44,137 bases of DNA from Bacteroidota bacterium (GTDB taxonomy: Bacteria; Bacteroidota; Bacteroidia; Bacteroidales; UBA5342), in the NCBI GenBank assembly GCA_003249935.1, contig QKHT01000151.1, forward strand, positions 1 to 44,137, in the 5' to 3' direction. Under the pieces are notes generated by a model. The model did no database searches. It was not told the origin of the DNA and saw only the letters and a list, made by a program, of their open reading frames with translations. The position numbers and the translations under genes are program-made. Shown piece after piece: positions 15,534 to 24,235 of this stretch. Every line of letters begins with the position of its first letter. Within the stretch, counting starts at the first letter, position 1.

Positions 15534-16217
15534 ATGAATAAAACTGAAAAACTCATAAATAACAAAGTTCCGGAACCTACAATAAGAAGACTGCCTTTTT
15601 ACCTGGCTTATCTTAAATTAGTTGCCGGAAAGGGGCAGGATCATATTTCATCTACTCAGGTTGCTCGTGATATTGGCGTGGATTCGTCGCAGGTTGCAAA
15701 GGATTTGTCGTATTTACACATTACCGGTAAAACACGAGTGGGATATGAAGTTAAACCGCTGATTGATGTTTTGGAGCGATTTCTTGGGTTCAGCATTATA
15801 CATGAAGCTTTTTTATTTGGGGCGGGCAATTTAGGGGCAGCCCTTTTGCACGATAACGGGCTCCGGCAGTTTGGCTTATTTATCACACATGCTTTTGATG
15901 TGTCGCCCGAGCTTGTAGGTTCAACCATAAATGGGATTCCGATTTTACATATCGATGAATTTCCGGCCAAGCGTGCCGAAAAAAATGTTGAAATAGGGAT
16001 ACTGACGGTACCGGTTGACAAAGCCCAGTTGGTTTCTGAAAAAATTATTGCAGGCGGAATGAAAGCGATTTGGAACTTCACGCCGGTTAAAATAAAAGTT
16101 CAAGAACAGGCTATTGTTCAAAACACATCGTTATACGCGCATCTGGCTGTAATGTTTAATAAACTGTGTTCCGAAAATCATTGCATCGACGATTCGCAAA
16201 ACACGCCACTTATCTAA
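15534..16217 (+). CDS. rex: Redox-sensing transcriptional repressor Rex
   Basis: A 227-residue DNA-binding repressor that responds to the NADH/NAD+ ratio. N-terminal winged helix (about residues 15-80, with ISSTQVARDIGVDSSQVAKD and LSYLHITGKTRVGYEV), then a Rossmann domain with FLFGAGNLGAALL (about 92-104) for NADH. A domain-swap helix follows at the C-terminus. Rex typically represses fermentation and respiratory genes until NADH rises, so the cbb3 operon and glycolytic genes in this window are candidate targets, although I did not find a convincing Rex palindrome before them. It stands alone with its own promoter. Confidence 0.93.
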   Translation: MNKTEKLINNKVPEPTIRRLPFYLAYLKLVAGKGQDHISSTQVARDIGVDSSQVAKDLSYLHITGKTRVGYEVKPLIDVLERFLGFSIIHEAFLFGAGNLGAALLHDNGLRQFGLFITHAFDVSPELVGSTINGIPILHIDEFPAKRAEKNVEIGILTVPVDKAQLVSEKIIAGGMKAIWNFTPVKIKVQEQAIVQNTSLYAHLAVMFNKLCSENHCIDDSQNTPLI

Positions 16218-16313
16218 ATAAAAAATTACTCAAAAATAAAGTGCGTATCAGATTTATTGGTAGTTTTACACTCAATAATCATTATATATTTACGTATTTA
16301 TTACCAATTTATT

Positions 16314-17453
16314 ATGAAAACACTTCGAAAACTGATTCTTCTATCGATTACTACTACAATATTAAGTAGTTGTGTTCCAAAAACATCTGTTCAAAACAAA
16401 GCCGGCATAGATCCAAAATCGTTTCAAAAAGAGTTAGACGGGAAAAAAACCAATCTTTACGTGCTCACCAACAAAAACGGTATTGAAATTACAGCAACCA
16501 ATTATGGTGGTCTTATTGTATCGATTGAAACGCCTGACAAAAGCGGAAAATTTTCGGATATTGCCCTTGGTTTTAATAAGTTGGATGATTATATGACCAG
16601 TTCGCCCTATTTTGGTGCGGCCATAGGGCGCTACGGCAACCGAATTAAAGCCGGAAAATTTTTGCTCGACAGCGTTGAATATAGCCTGCCGATAAACAAC
16701 GGACCAAACTCGCTGCATGGTGGTTTAAAGGGTTTTGACAAGGTGGTTTGGGATGCGACACAGATTGATGATCAGACACTTGAATTAAAATACAGTGCAA
16801 AAGATATGGAAGAAGGGTACCCTGGAAATTTGAATATAAAAATGGTGTATAACCTGAATGATAACAATGAATTGAAAATTACCTACGAAGCCACAACAGA
16901 CAAACCAACTGTAATTAACCTAACACAGCATTCGTACTTTAATTTGGCCGGAGAAGGCAGCGGGACGATTCTCGATCATATAATGATGATCAATGCCGAC
17001 CATATTACACCTGTTGATTCCACATTAATACCAACCGGTATATTGATGCCCGTTGCAGGAACACCAATGGATTTTCGGACACCAATGGCTATTGGCTCTC
17101 GCATTGACAGCATATGCGAACAATTAAAATTTGGACTTGGGTACGATCATAATTATGTATTGAACCAGAGTAAGCCGGGTGAGATGGTCCTTGCAGCACG
17201 TGTAGTTGAACCGACAACCGGCCGTACACTTGAAGTAGAAACCGACCAGCCCGGGATACAATTTTATTGTGGAAATTTTTTAAAGGGTGATCTTACCGGT
17301 AAAAGTGGTAGGCCTTATAATTTTCGCAATGGTTTTTGCCTCGAAACACAACACTTTCCTGATTCGCCAAATCAACCAAACTTTCCGTCGACGGTACTCA
17401 GGCCAGGTGAAACATATCACCACACCTGCATTTATCGTTTTGGTGTAGAGTAA
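16314..17453 (+). CDS. galM: Lipoprotein aldose 1-epimerase (galactose mutarotase)
   Basis: A 379-residue mutarotase interconverting alpha and beta anomers of galactose or glucose. Start at 16314 gives a clean lipoprotein signal (MKTLRKLILLSITTTILSSC, Cys20); an upstream in-frame Met at 16257 would bury it. Family motifs are present: NYGGLIVSIETPD, GAAIGRYGNRIKAGKF, NNGPNSLHGG, NLTQHSYFNLAG with the catalytic His, and CLETQHFPDSPNQPNFP with the catalytic Glu. The lipid anchor places it in the envelope, as in several Bacteroidota polysaccharide-use systems. It shares a bidirectional terminator with the convergent aldolase gene. Confidence 0.92.
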   Translation: MKTLRKLILLSITTTILSSCVPKTSVQNKAGIDPKSFQKELDGKKTNLYVLTNKNGIEITATNYGGLIVSIETPDKSGKFSDIALGFNKLDDYMTSSPYFGAAIGRYGNRIKAGKFLLDSVEYSLPINNGPNSLHGGLKGFDKVVWDATQIDDQTLELKYSAKDMEEGYPGNLNIKMVYNLNDNNELKITYEATTDKPTVINLTQHSYFNLAGEGSGTILDHIMMINADHITPVDSTLIPTGILMPVAGTPMDFRTPMAIGSRIDSICEQLKFGLGYDHNYVLNQSKPGEMVLAARVVEPTTGRTLEVETDQPGIQFYCGNFLKGDLTGKSGRPYNFRNGFCLETQHFPDSPNQPNFPSTVLRPGETYHHTCIYRFGVE

Positions 17454-17476
17454 TTGGTTCAGCCAAAATAATGAAC

Positions 17477-17509
17477 AAAAAAGGAACACTTTGGTAGTGT
17501 TCCTTTTTT
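17477..17509. terminator. Bidirectional terminator between galM and fbaA
   Basis: AAAAAAGGAACACT - TTGGT - AGTGTTCCTTTTTT, a 14-bp perfect stem including the A/T runs. It serves galM (plus, ends 17453) and the class II aldolase (minus, ends 17530). Confidence 0.9.
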
Positions 17510-17529
17510 TTGTTAAGCGTTTACCTGAA

Positions 17530-18603
17530 TTAGTATCTGTTGATACAATTGAGGTCGTTAAATGCTACTTCGAGTCGCGAAATTACACTCACCTCGCCTT
17601 CGCGCAGCCATTTACGTGGATCGTAATATTTTTTGTTTGGTTTTTCTTCGCCCTCCGGATTGCCAATCTGACTTTGAAGATAATCGTGATATTTTGCCTC
17701 AAACTCGCGAATGCCATTCCAAAATGCCCATTGGGTATCGGTATCGATATTCATTTTTACAACGCCATATGAAATTGCAGAACGAATTTCTTCGAGGGTT
17801 GAACCGCTTCCGCCATGAAATACAAAATTAACCGGTTTCTTATCGTCGGTGCCAAGTTTAGCCTGTATGAACACTTGCGAATTGTGAAGAATTTCGGGAC
17901 GAAGCACTACATTACCCGGTTTGTAAACACCATGTACATTACCAAAAGAGGCTGCAATAGTAAAGTTAGGCGACACTTTGCTTAACTCGCTGTATGCAAA
18001 CCAAACATCTTCGGGTTGAGTATAGAGCAATGCATTATCGACATTAGAATTATCCACACCATCTTCTTCTCCACCGGTAATACCAAGCTCTATTTCGAGC
18101 GTCATACCGATTTTGCTCATACGGGCAAGATAAGCTTTGCAGATTTCTATATTTTCGGCAAGAGGTTCTTCTGATAAATCGAGCATGTGTGAGCTGAAAA
18201 GTGGTTTTCCTGTTTCGGCAAAATGTTTTTCGCCTGCATCTAATAACCCATCGATCCAAGGCAGCAGTTTTTTAGCAGCATGGTCGGTATGCAAAATTAC
18301 CGGAATGCCATAGGATTCGGCCAAAAGGTGCGCATGTTTTGCACCTGAAATTGCGCCAAGAACAGCCGCTTTGCTACTATCTGCGCCTTTGCCGGCATAA
18401 GCCGCCGCACCGCCATTAGAAAACTGAATGATTACCGGTGAATTTACTTTTTTACCCGCTTCCATTACGGCATTTACAGAGTTGGTTCCAACTACATTAA
18501 CAGCAGGAATAGCAAACCCTTCGGATTTGGCTATTGAGAATAACAGTTGTAAATCGCTACCGGTAACAATACCCGGCTTAATTTTTTCTTTTAAATTACC
18601 CAT
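17530..18603 (-). CDS. fbaA: Class II fructose-bisphosphate aldolase, FbaA type
   Basis: A 357-residue zinc aldolase splitting fructose 1,6-bisphosphate into DHAP and glyceraldehyde 3-phosphate. It is close to E. coli FbaA throughout: PVIIQFSNGGAAAYAGKG, VILHTDHAAKKLLPWIDG (Zn ligand His), EIELGITGGEEDGVDNS, FGNVHGVYKPGNVVL, FHGGSGS, KMNIDTDTQWAFW and the C-terminal NKKYYDPRKWLREGE. Start chosen at 18603 (MGNLKEKIKPGIV), as in FbaA; an in-frame ATG at 18654 overlaps the predicted promoter (18652-18659). A second aldolase of a different subclass is divergently encoded 321 bp away. Confidence 0.95.
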   Translation of the reverse strand: MGNLKEKIKPGIVTGSDLQLLFSIAKSEGFAIPAVNVVGTNSVNAVMEAGKKVNSPVIIQFSNGGAAAYAGKGADSSKAAVLGAISGAKHAHLLAESYGIPVILHTDHAAKKLLPWIDGLLDAGEKHFAETGKPLFSSHMLDLSEEPLAENIEICKAYLARMSKIGMTLEIELGITGGEEDGVDNSNVDNALLYTQPEDVWFAYSELSKVSPNFTIAASFGNVHGVYKPGNVVLRPEILHNSQVFIQAKLGTDDKKPVNFVFHGGSGSTLEEIRSAISYGVVKMNIDTDTQWAFWNGIREFEAKYHDYLQSQIGNPEGEEKPNKKYYDPRKWLREGEVSVISRLEVAFNDLNCINRY

Positions 18604-18651
18604 GATGTAAGTATGTATTTTATAAAAGTGATGAATTTTTGAAGCAAAACA

Positions 18652-18659
18652 CAAAGGTA
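18652..18659 (-). promoter_or_regulatory. Promoter -7 element of fbaA
   Basis: Minus strand TACCTTTG, matching TAnnTTTG, 48 nt before the ATG at 18603. It decides the start, since the upstream ATG (18654) would fall inside it. Confidence 0.6.
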
Positions 18660-18799
18660 CAACTTATTGTTTGGCACGCCCGATATTTTTAATGATTGTT
18701 AAGACTTATGTTAAGTCGGTAATAATCATTAAGAAAAACGCCATAGAGCCAGCTTATTTAAATTGATTTTATACAGTAAATTGGTTTGATTCACAATGG

Positions 18800-18831
18800 T
18801 TTGCAAACTATTTGATGAATTACTATTTTTG
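18800..18831 (+). promoter_or_regulatory. Promoter of the second aldolase gene
   Basis: TTTG (18800-18803), 20 nt, TATTTTTG (18824-18831). Both elements of the Bacteroidota vegetative promoter are present at near-ideal spacing. The leader would be about 85 nt. Confidence 0.7.
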
Positions 18832-18924
18832 CGCCGCAATAATGATATTTATCAGAAAACCGATTTCTAAAACCGGTTCGATCATAACAGGGATAATAAT
18901 ATCAATTCTAAAAATAAGACAAAT

Positions 18925-19920
18925 ATGGCAGTTAGTTACAAAGAATTAGGTCTTGTAAGTACTACGGACCTATTCAAAAAAGCGGTTGAAGGCGGATATG
19001 CAATTCCGGCTTACAACTTCAATAACTTAGAGCAAATGCAAGCAATTTTACAGGCATGTGTTGAAACAAAATCGCCTGTAATTCTTCAGGTTTCATCGGG
19101 TGCACGCAAATATGCCAACAGCACATTATTGCGCAATATGGCTCGTGGTGCAGTGGAGTATGTAAAAGAATTGGGTTGCGAAATTCCAATTGTGCTACAC
19201 TTGGATCATGGTGATACATTTGAGCTCTGCAAAGATTGTATTGACAATGGTTTTTCGTCGGTAATGATTGATGGTTCGCACCACTCTTACGAAGAAAACG
19301 TGGCGTTGACAAAAAAAGTTGTGGAGTATGCGCATGCCCATGGCGTAGCCGTAGAAGGTGAGCTTGGTGTGTTGGCTGGTGTTGAAGACGATGTAGTTGC
19401 CGAGCACCACACTTATACACGCCCCGAAGAGGTTGAAGATTTTGTAAAACGTACAGGCGTAGATTCTTTGGCTATTTCTATTGGTACATCTCATGGTGCT
19501 ACTAAATTTAAGCCGGAACAATGTACACGTAATGCCGATGGTGTTTTGGTGCCGCCAACAATACGATTCGACATTCTCGAAGAAATTGAAAAACGTATTC
19601 CTGGCTTCCCGATTGTACTGCATGGTTCTTCATCGGTGCCACAAGAAGAGGTGGCAACCATTAACAAATATGGCGGGAAAATGAAGGATGCTATTGGCAT
19701 ACCGGAAGAGTGGTTGCGCAGAGCAGCAAAATCGGCTGTTTGCAAAATTAACATTGACTCTGATGGTCGATTGGCAATGACGGCTGCAATTCGTAAGGTA
19801 TTTGTTGAAAATCCGGGAGAATTTGATCCCAGAAAATATCTTGGACCAGCACGCGATGCATTAAAACAACTTTACATGCACAAAAACATCAATGTGTTAG
19901 GATCTGCTCAAAAAGCATAA
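18925..19920 (+). CDS. fba: Class II fructose-bisphosphate aldolase, second type
   Basis: A 331-residue zinc aldolase of the subclass typical of Bacteroides (about 333 residues). Motifs: AIPAYNFNNLEQMQAI, PIVLHLDHGDTFELCK (Zn site His), MIDGSHHSYEENV, VEGELGVLAGVEDDV, SIGTSHGATKF, VLHGSSSVPQEEV, KINIDSDGRLAMTAAIRK and EFDPRKYLGPARDA. It differs clearly from the FbaA-type enzyme next door, so this is not a recent duplication. Same glycolytic/gluconeogenic reaction; the two may serve different directions or conditions, or one may use another sugar phosphate (tagatose or sedoheptulose bisphosphate). Confidence 0.94.
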   Translation: MAVSYKELGLVSTTDLFKKAVEGGYAIPAYNFNNLEQMQAILQACVETKSPVILQVSSGARKYANSTLLRNMARGAVEYVKELGCEIPIVLHLDHGDTFELCKDCIDNGFSSVMIDGSHHSYEENVALTKKVVEYAHAHGVAVEGELGVLAGVEDDVVAEHHTYTRPEEVEDFVKRTGVDSLAISIGTSHGATKFKPEQCTRNADGVLVPPTIRFDILEEIEKRIPGFPIVLHGSSSVPQEEVATINKYGGKMKDAIGIPEEWLRRAAKSAVCKINIDSDGRLAMTAAIRKVFVENPGEFDPRKYLGPARDALKQLYMHKNINVLGSAQKA

Positions 19921-19939
19921 CAACATAAACTAATAACAT

Positions 19940-19968
19940 AAAAAGGCTGCCAACCGGCAGCCTTTTTT
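19940..19968. terminator. Bidirectional terminator between fba and tamL
   Basis: AAAAAGGCTGCC - AACC - GGCAGCCTTTTTT. GC-rich stem with A/T runs on both sides, 19 nt after fba and 20 nt before the tamL stop. Confidence 0.9.
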
Positions 19969-19988
19969 GTGTTATATCCGAACGTAAA

Positions 19989-22310
19989 TCAAAAGGGGTA
20001 TCCGATTCCAAGGTTCAAAACCATATCGCTCTTAATGTCGGGTGAACCGATCCAACGGTGACCATCGCTCAAAACCGGATTGTAGGCTTTAATACCCAAA
20101 TCGAGTCGGGCCACAAAAAAGTTAAAGTCAAACCGTAAACCCGGTCCATACCCTAAGGCAATTTGTTTATAGAACTTGTTATACAGAAATTCGCCACCCG
20201 GCTGGTCTTCGTTTTTATTAAGCACCCACACATTACCCGCATCGGCAAACAAAGCCCCTTCCATAACCCAAAACAATTTGAAACGATACTCAATATTTCC
20301 TTCAATTTTAATATCACCCGATTGATTCATGTAATTCATCTTGTTATTATAAAATACACCAGGGCCTAAGGTTCGTACCTGCCATGCCCTTACGCCACTT
20401 GTACCTCCACTGAAATAACGTTTTTCGAACGGCAACACACTTTGATTACCGTATGGGATTCCAATGCCGGCAAAAAACCTGTAGACCAATGTATTGCGCA
20501 AGGTAAGCTGCTGTTTGTAAATGGTGGTAAAATCGAATTTGGCATACTGCGAGAATTTTACGCCCAAAAATTTGTACGAATCATTTTCTTTTGGAAGACC
20601 AAGCAACGAACTCATGGCCGAAAGTACATTTCCACCCGTTTCGGCCGAAAGTCGCACAAAATTGGAAGATGATTGGTTGCCTGATTCCTGATTATTATAT
20701 GAGTAAACAAATTTTACGTTATGTATAACGTGGTCTTCGTAACTGTATTTAAGGAATGTTGTATCGATATAATTTTTAAAGATATCGGTAATATTATCGA
20801 TTTTTACATAGTTAAAATCGAGTACATCGAAACCAAACGTTTTGTACTTACCCTTTCGCCAGTTGTATCGTACGCCAACGTTTGAAATGATACGCGTATA
20901 GTCGGGTCGTTTTTGAAAATTATAGGCCAGTTCGAAATTAGTAGTAGCCTTTATGTTGCGGAAAAATCTGTTTTGGGTGAACACGGGAAACATAAACTTT
21001 GGAACAAGGAGCGAGGTTTGCACACCCACTTCGTTGCTGTTATAGAATTTACGATCGGATAAAGCCACCTGCGATTCACGCGCCCAGCGGATTTGACTGT
21101 TCCATGTTTCTGCACCTTTAAATACGTTGCGATGCTGATAGGTAAGGTTAATTCCGGCTCCCAGATTTCCACCATTCTGCGATGTACCTTCGAGATCGAT
21201 ACTCATCGATTTGTATTTATTGGGTGTAATTTGAATATAGCAATCGAGTGTAGGCAGCGAATCGGCCCCCATTTCGTTAATCAGAAACCGAATATTAACG
21301 TACTGAATCGCAGCAATGGATGAAAGCTGAATATGCGTACGCTCGGCATCGCGATAGTCGTAAAGATTATCCGGAAAGATGTAATTATTACGATTTAACG
21401 ATTGGGGTGTAAAATTTGGTTCGCCGTAGTACAAATATTTAACCCGTTGATATTCTACAGTATCGAGGTGTCCAAAGTATTCGTCCGGATTTTGAATCGC
21501 TGTTTGCGGGTCGTAATTAGGCAATACAAATACGTTTCGAATATAATACTGTTTATGCAGGCTGGTATTAATAGAACCATCGGGCATTACCACCGTATAA
21601 TCACTGACTTTAATAGTATCGGTAACCCGTCGCTGATTTTGACTGCTATCCGCAACATAATAAATATAGTCTTTCGAAAATTCGTAATAACCGTTTTGCT
21701 TCAGCAGTTTAACAATGCGATCGCGCTCTTTATCTAACTGGGTCATGTCGAACCGTTTACCAGATTTCACCAAACTATTTGCCGTATCGGCCATAATAAG
21801 GCTTTCGACAAATGGATCTTTAATATCGTAGTACGAGTTTTCGATAAGGTAGGGTTTGTCGGGGTGAATATTAATAACCACTTCTGCACGCTTTCGTTTT
21901 TCATTAAAGATAGTAGAATCAGATACTGAAGCATTTACAAAACCTTTGTTGATCATAAATGTGCGGACTTCGTTACGCGACAATTCTATTTGATATGCAT
22001 CGTAAATTACGGGTGGTTCGCCAATTTTTCGAAGCCAGTTACTCACTTTACCTCTAAAACCCTTATGCTCATTTTTTCCCGACAAGCTGTACAGCCATAG
22101 GTGAAAACGAAAAAGTCCAAGAATTTTGTCGTTGGGTTTCTGTTTCACATAGGTATTGGCTTCGGACTTCGGGATTTCGGAGGTATTTGTTTCTATTTCA
22201 ATTTTATCGAGTAGATATTCGCCATCTTTTACCTGTCGTGTAAGATTACAACCTACAAGCAGTAATAAAATGACAACAAATGTGATATATTTTTGAACCA
22301 GTTGAATCAT
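19989..22310 (-). CDS. tamL: TamL-type lipoprotein of the Omp85/BamA superfamily
   Basis: A 773-residue outer-membrane protein. Start at 22310 gives a lipoprotein signal (MIQLVQKYITFVVILLLLVGC, Cys21); the Met 18 nt upstream lies at the predicted transcription start. After the Cys comes NLTRQVKDGEYLLDKIEIE, a pattern typical of Bacteroidota TamL. The N-terminal half has POTRA-like repeats (for example KPYLIENSYYDIKDPFV and TIQYVNIRFLIN-type strands). The C-terminal half is the Omp85 beta-barrel with FEKRYFSGGTSGVRAWQVRTLGPG (the conserved lid-loop/RGF-like region) and a terminal LNLGIGYPF. TamL is the lipidated TamA counterpart and works with the inner-membrane protein TamB, not encoded here, in outer-membrane assembly or lipid transport. 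Confidence 0.9.
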   Translation of the reverse strand: MIQLVQKYITFVVILLLLVGCNLTRQVKDGEYLLDKIEIETNTSEIPKSEANTYVKQKPNDKILGLFRFHLWLYSLSGKNEHKGFRGKVSNWLRKIGEPPVIYDAYQIELSRNEVRTFMINKGFVNASVSDSTIFNEKRKRAEVVINIHPDKPYLIENSYYDIKDPFVESLIMADTANSLVKSGKRFDMTQLDKERDRIVKLLKQNGYYEFSKDYIYYVADSSQNQRRVTDTIKVSDYTVVMPDGSINTSLHKQYYIRNVFVLPNYDPQTAIQNPDEYFGHLDTVEYQRVKYLYYGEPNFTPQSLNRNNYIFPDNLYDYRDAERTHIQLSSIAAIQYVNIRFLINEMGADSLPTLDCYIQITPNKYKSMSIDLEGTSQNGGNLGAGINLTYQHRNVFKGAETWNSQIRWARESQVALSDRKFYNSNEVGVQTSLLVPKFMFPVFTQNRFFRNIKATTNFELAYNFQKRPDYTRIISNVGVRYNWRKGKYKTFGFDVLDFNYVKIDNITDIFKNYIDTTFLKYSYEDHVIHNVKFVYSYNNQESGNQSSSNFVRLSAETGGNVLSAMSSLLGLPKENDSYKFLGVKFSQYAKFDFTTIYKQQLTLRNTLVYRFFAGIGIPYGNQSVLPFEKRYFSGGTSGVRAWQVRTLGPGVFYNNKMNYMNQSGDIKIEGNIEYRFKLFWVMEGALFADAGNVWVLNKNEDQPGGEFLYNKFYKQIALGYGPGLRFDFNFFVARLDLGIKAYNPVLSDGHRWIGSPDIKSDMVLNLGIGYPF

Positions 22311-22329
22311 ACAATCGCTATATTGCATG

Positions 22330-22337
22330 CAAATTTA
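22330..22337 (-). promoter_or_regulatory. Promoter -7 element of tamL
   Basis: Minus strand TAAATTTG, 19 nt before the chosen ATG at 22310. The predicted transcription start is near 22323, which argues against the ATG at 22328. Confidence 0.55.
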
Positions 22338-22522
22338 AAAGGTTTTTGACACAATACGGCATTAACTAAATTATTTTGTTGCGATTTGATTTGTACCGTA
22401 CGTACCGGAGACATGATTTATTTATTATACTACCCATTGTGGTTCAACCATAAAAAAACAACACAACAATTATTGCGGACAATGATACTATTTATGTCCT
22501 GATTAATTTATTTACTTTGGAT

Positions 22523-22536
22523 TTACAAATTTGTAA
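22523..22536. promoter_or_regulatory. Perfect 14-bp palindrome upstream of the sulfatase operon
   Basis: TTACAAATTTGTAA, fully self-complementary, 31 nt before the start of the 22568-24232 gene. It could be an operator for a dimeric regulator, or a chance AT-rich palindrome. No other copy was noticed. Confidence 0.35.
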
Positions 22537-22567
22537 GATTTACTTACAACAGGCAATACAAAACACG

Positions 22568-24232
22568 ATGAAAAATCACTTCTTTCGTACTTTCGGAATT
22601 ATTGTTGCAGCAGCTGCAGCATCTTTTTATATCGAAGGATATAGCCAACCATTGGCCGATATGCATGTTGCAAGGTTCAACGATAACAAAACCCCCTACC
22701 CCGTGTACGCTGGAATTTTTGCAACCATACCCCGGTGGAATAACAATGAACTGCGCAATCTCGGGCAAAATTTCGATGCCCTTTATGGCAGTTATGGCGA
22801 TATAGACAGCCTAAAAGCAAACATTGTAAAACAGGAAAATCCAACCTTTCAGTTTATACGTTACATCGGAAACTGGTCGGTAAGCGATCGGCACGGTTCG
22901 GCAATACGCGACATAGAACTTAATCATTCTGATGACATTATGTACTATCGCATGGCTAATTTGGCAACAACCCTCGACAATACGGACACAACGTTTATAA
23001 TCGACGATAAATTGGGAATCATTTCGGCCTCAACTGCTGCCGACAGTGCTCTGGCCAGCTATCGGCAAGGCAATACCTGGAAAACGGTGGTTTGCATCAA
23101 AATCGACAACGAAATGATGCGCCTCAACAGTGCCTCAGGCAATACACTAACGGTAACCCGGGGGTTCAGACAGACCAAACCGGAAAAACACAAAACGGGT
23201 TCGGCCATTATATGTCCTGTTTACAGCAATGGCCTGAATAGTGGCCGGTTAGGTTACCGACACGCCGAAGCAGGCCTTTGGCGATGGCAGATCATACTCA
23301 ATAGTATTATCGACGAATACAAACGTACAGGAGGAGGCATTTGGATTGACATTATCGTGGGAAATCTGAGCGTTACAGCGATGAACGGACAGGCTGTACC
23401 AACAGACAGAGTATGGAATGTACAACAAAACCGGCCCTACCTGCCCGACGAACGAACCAAATATGCCGGTATTGGGGTAAAAATGATGCAGGATTCGTTC
23501 AAGGCAAAATTTGGACACTATCCTGTAATTTGGGGCAACAATATGATGTTTCCCACCTCGCTCACCGACCAGCGCATCGGACTGTTATTGCAAACGCCCG
23601 AAAAACCCCGCCCCCTTGATGGATTTGCCCAGGAAAATGCATTTGGAAGCTACGGTACAGGTGGCAATTCGGGCAAAGAATATTACGAAGTAAAATACAA
23701 CGAATGGCTGAAAAACATACAATCCATTATGTTTATGGGCGAACAAAAACTCTCGGCCCGGCCACTATCGCTCGATGGCGGCATCGATAATGCCAAATTG
23801 GCTCTCGAACCAACAACATTTCGCCATCGTGTGCAGTTATTTGCCTACACATCGTATTTAATGGCTGTAAAGGTCGAACCCGACGACCGTATTTTTACCG
23901 CTATTGGTTTTACGCCAATCGTAGGTTCATCCAATACCAATTGCACTCTTTTGGTTGAACCCTTTTTGCAATGGGAAATAGGCAGGCCAACCGAAACACG
24001 GCTATCGGGCAATGTATTGGGGTACAAATTACCCGGCAGTAAAATATTTATGCGGCGATTCGAAAATGGCGTTGTATTCGTAAATCCTTCGGATAGCACA
24101 ACCGAAAGCATCTCCCTTAATCAACTCAATATCAAACAAACATTATATCATCCGGACCAAAATAATTCAATAATAAAAACCATTGTATTGCCACCCAAAA
24201 ACGGCATGATACTTACATACAATCCACAATAA
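22568..24232 (+). CDS. Secreted glycosidase-like protein of unknown specificity
   Basis: A 554-residue protein from the ATG at 22568, with a signal peptide (MKNHFFRTFGIIVAAAAASF...) ending near EGYSQP. Motifs have the flavour of hypothetical glycoside hydrolase TIM barrels: GVYAGIF-like opening (PYPVYAGIFATIPRW), WRWQIILNSIIDEYK, GGGIWIDIIVGN, FKAKFGHYPVIWGNN, PRPLDGFAQENAFG and a C-terminal beta-sandwich-like region with MRRFENGVVFVNPS. Acidic residues in WIDI and FAQENAF are possible catalytic positions. I do not recognise a CAZy family. It is the first gene of an operon with two sulfatases (3 nt to the next start), so it probably acts on a sulfated glycan. Confidence 0.75.
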   Translation: MKNHFFRTFGIIVAAAAASFYIEGYSQPLADMHVARFNDNKTPYPVYAGIFATIPRWNNNELRNLGQNFDALYGSYGDIDSLKANIVKQENPTFQFIRYIGNWSVSDRHGSAIRDIELNHSDDIMYYRMANLATTLDNTDTTFIIDDKLGIISASTAADSALASYRQGNTWKTVVCIKIDNEMMRLNSASGNTLTVTRGFRQTKPEKHKTGSAIICPVYSNGLNSGRLGYRHAEAGLWRWQIILNSIIDEYKRTGGGIWIDIIVGNLSVTAMNGQAVPTDRVWNVQQNRPYLPDERTKYAGIGVKMMQDSFKAKFGHYPVIWGNNMMFPTSLTDQRIGLLLQTPEKPRPLDGFAQENAFGSYGTGGNSGKEYYEVKYNEWLKNIQSIMFMGEQKLSARPLSLDGGIDNAKLALEPTTFRHRVQLFAYTSYLMAVKVEPDDRIFTAIGFTPIVGSSNTNCTLLVEPFLQWEIGRPTETRLSGNVLGYKLPGSKIFMRRFENGVVFVNPSDSTTESISLNQLNIKQTLYHPDQNNSIIKTIVLPPKNGMILTYNPQ

Positions 24233-24235
24233 AAT

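Larger units (their letters stand above)
18604..18924. other. Divergent promoter region between two aldolase genes
   Basis: 321 nt holding outward-facing promoters: TACCTTTG on the minus strand (18652-18659) and TTTG-N20-TATTTTTG on the plus strand (18800-18831). No open frame. Shared control of both aldolases from this region is possible. Confidence 0.7.

Noticed and set aside
18604-18654. 17-residue N-terminal extension of FbaA
   Set aside because: Its start codon falls within the predicted -7 promoter element, and FbaA normally starts M-x-x-x-K-x-x-x-K-P-G.
22380-22410. GTACC-GTAC-GTACC mini-repeat between tamL and the sulfatase operon
   Set aside because: Too short and without a second occurrence to support a regulatory call.
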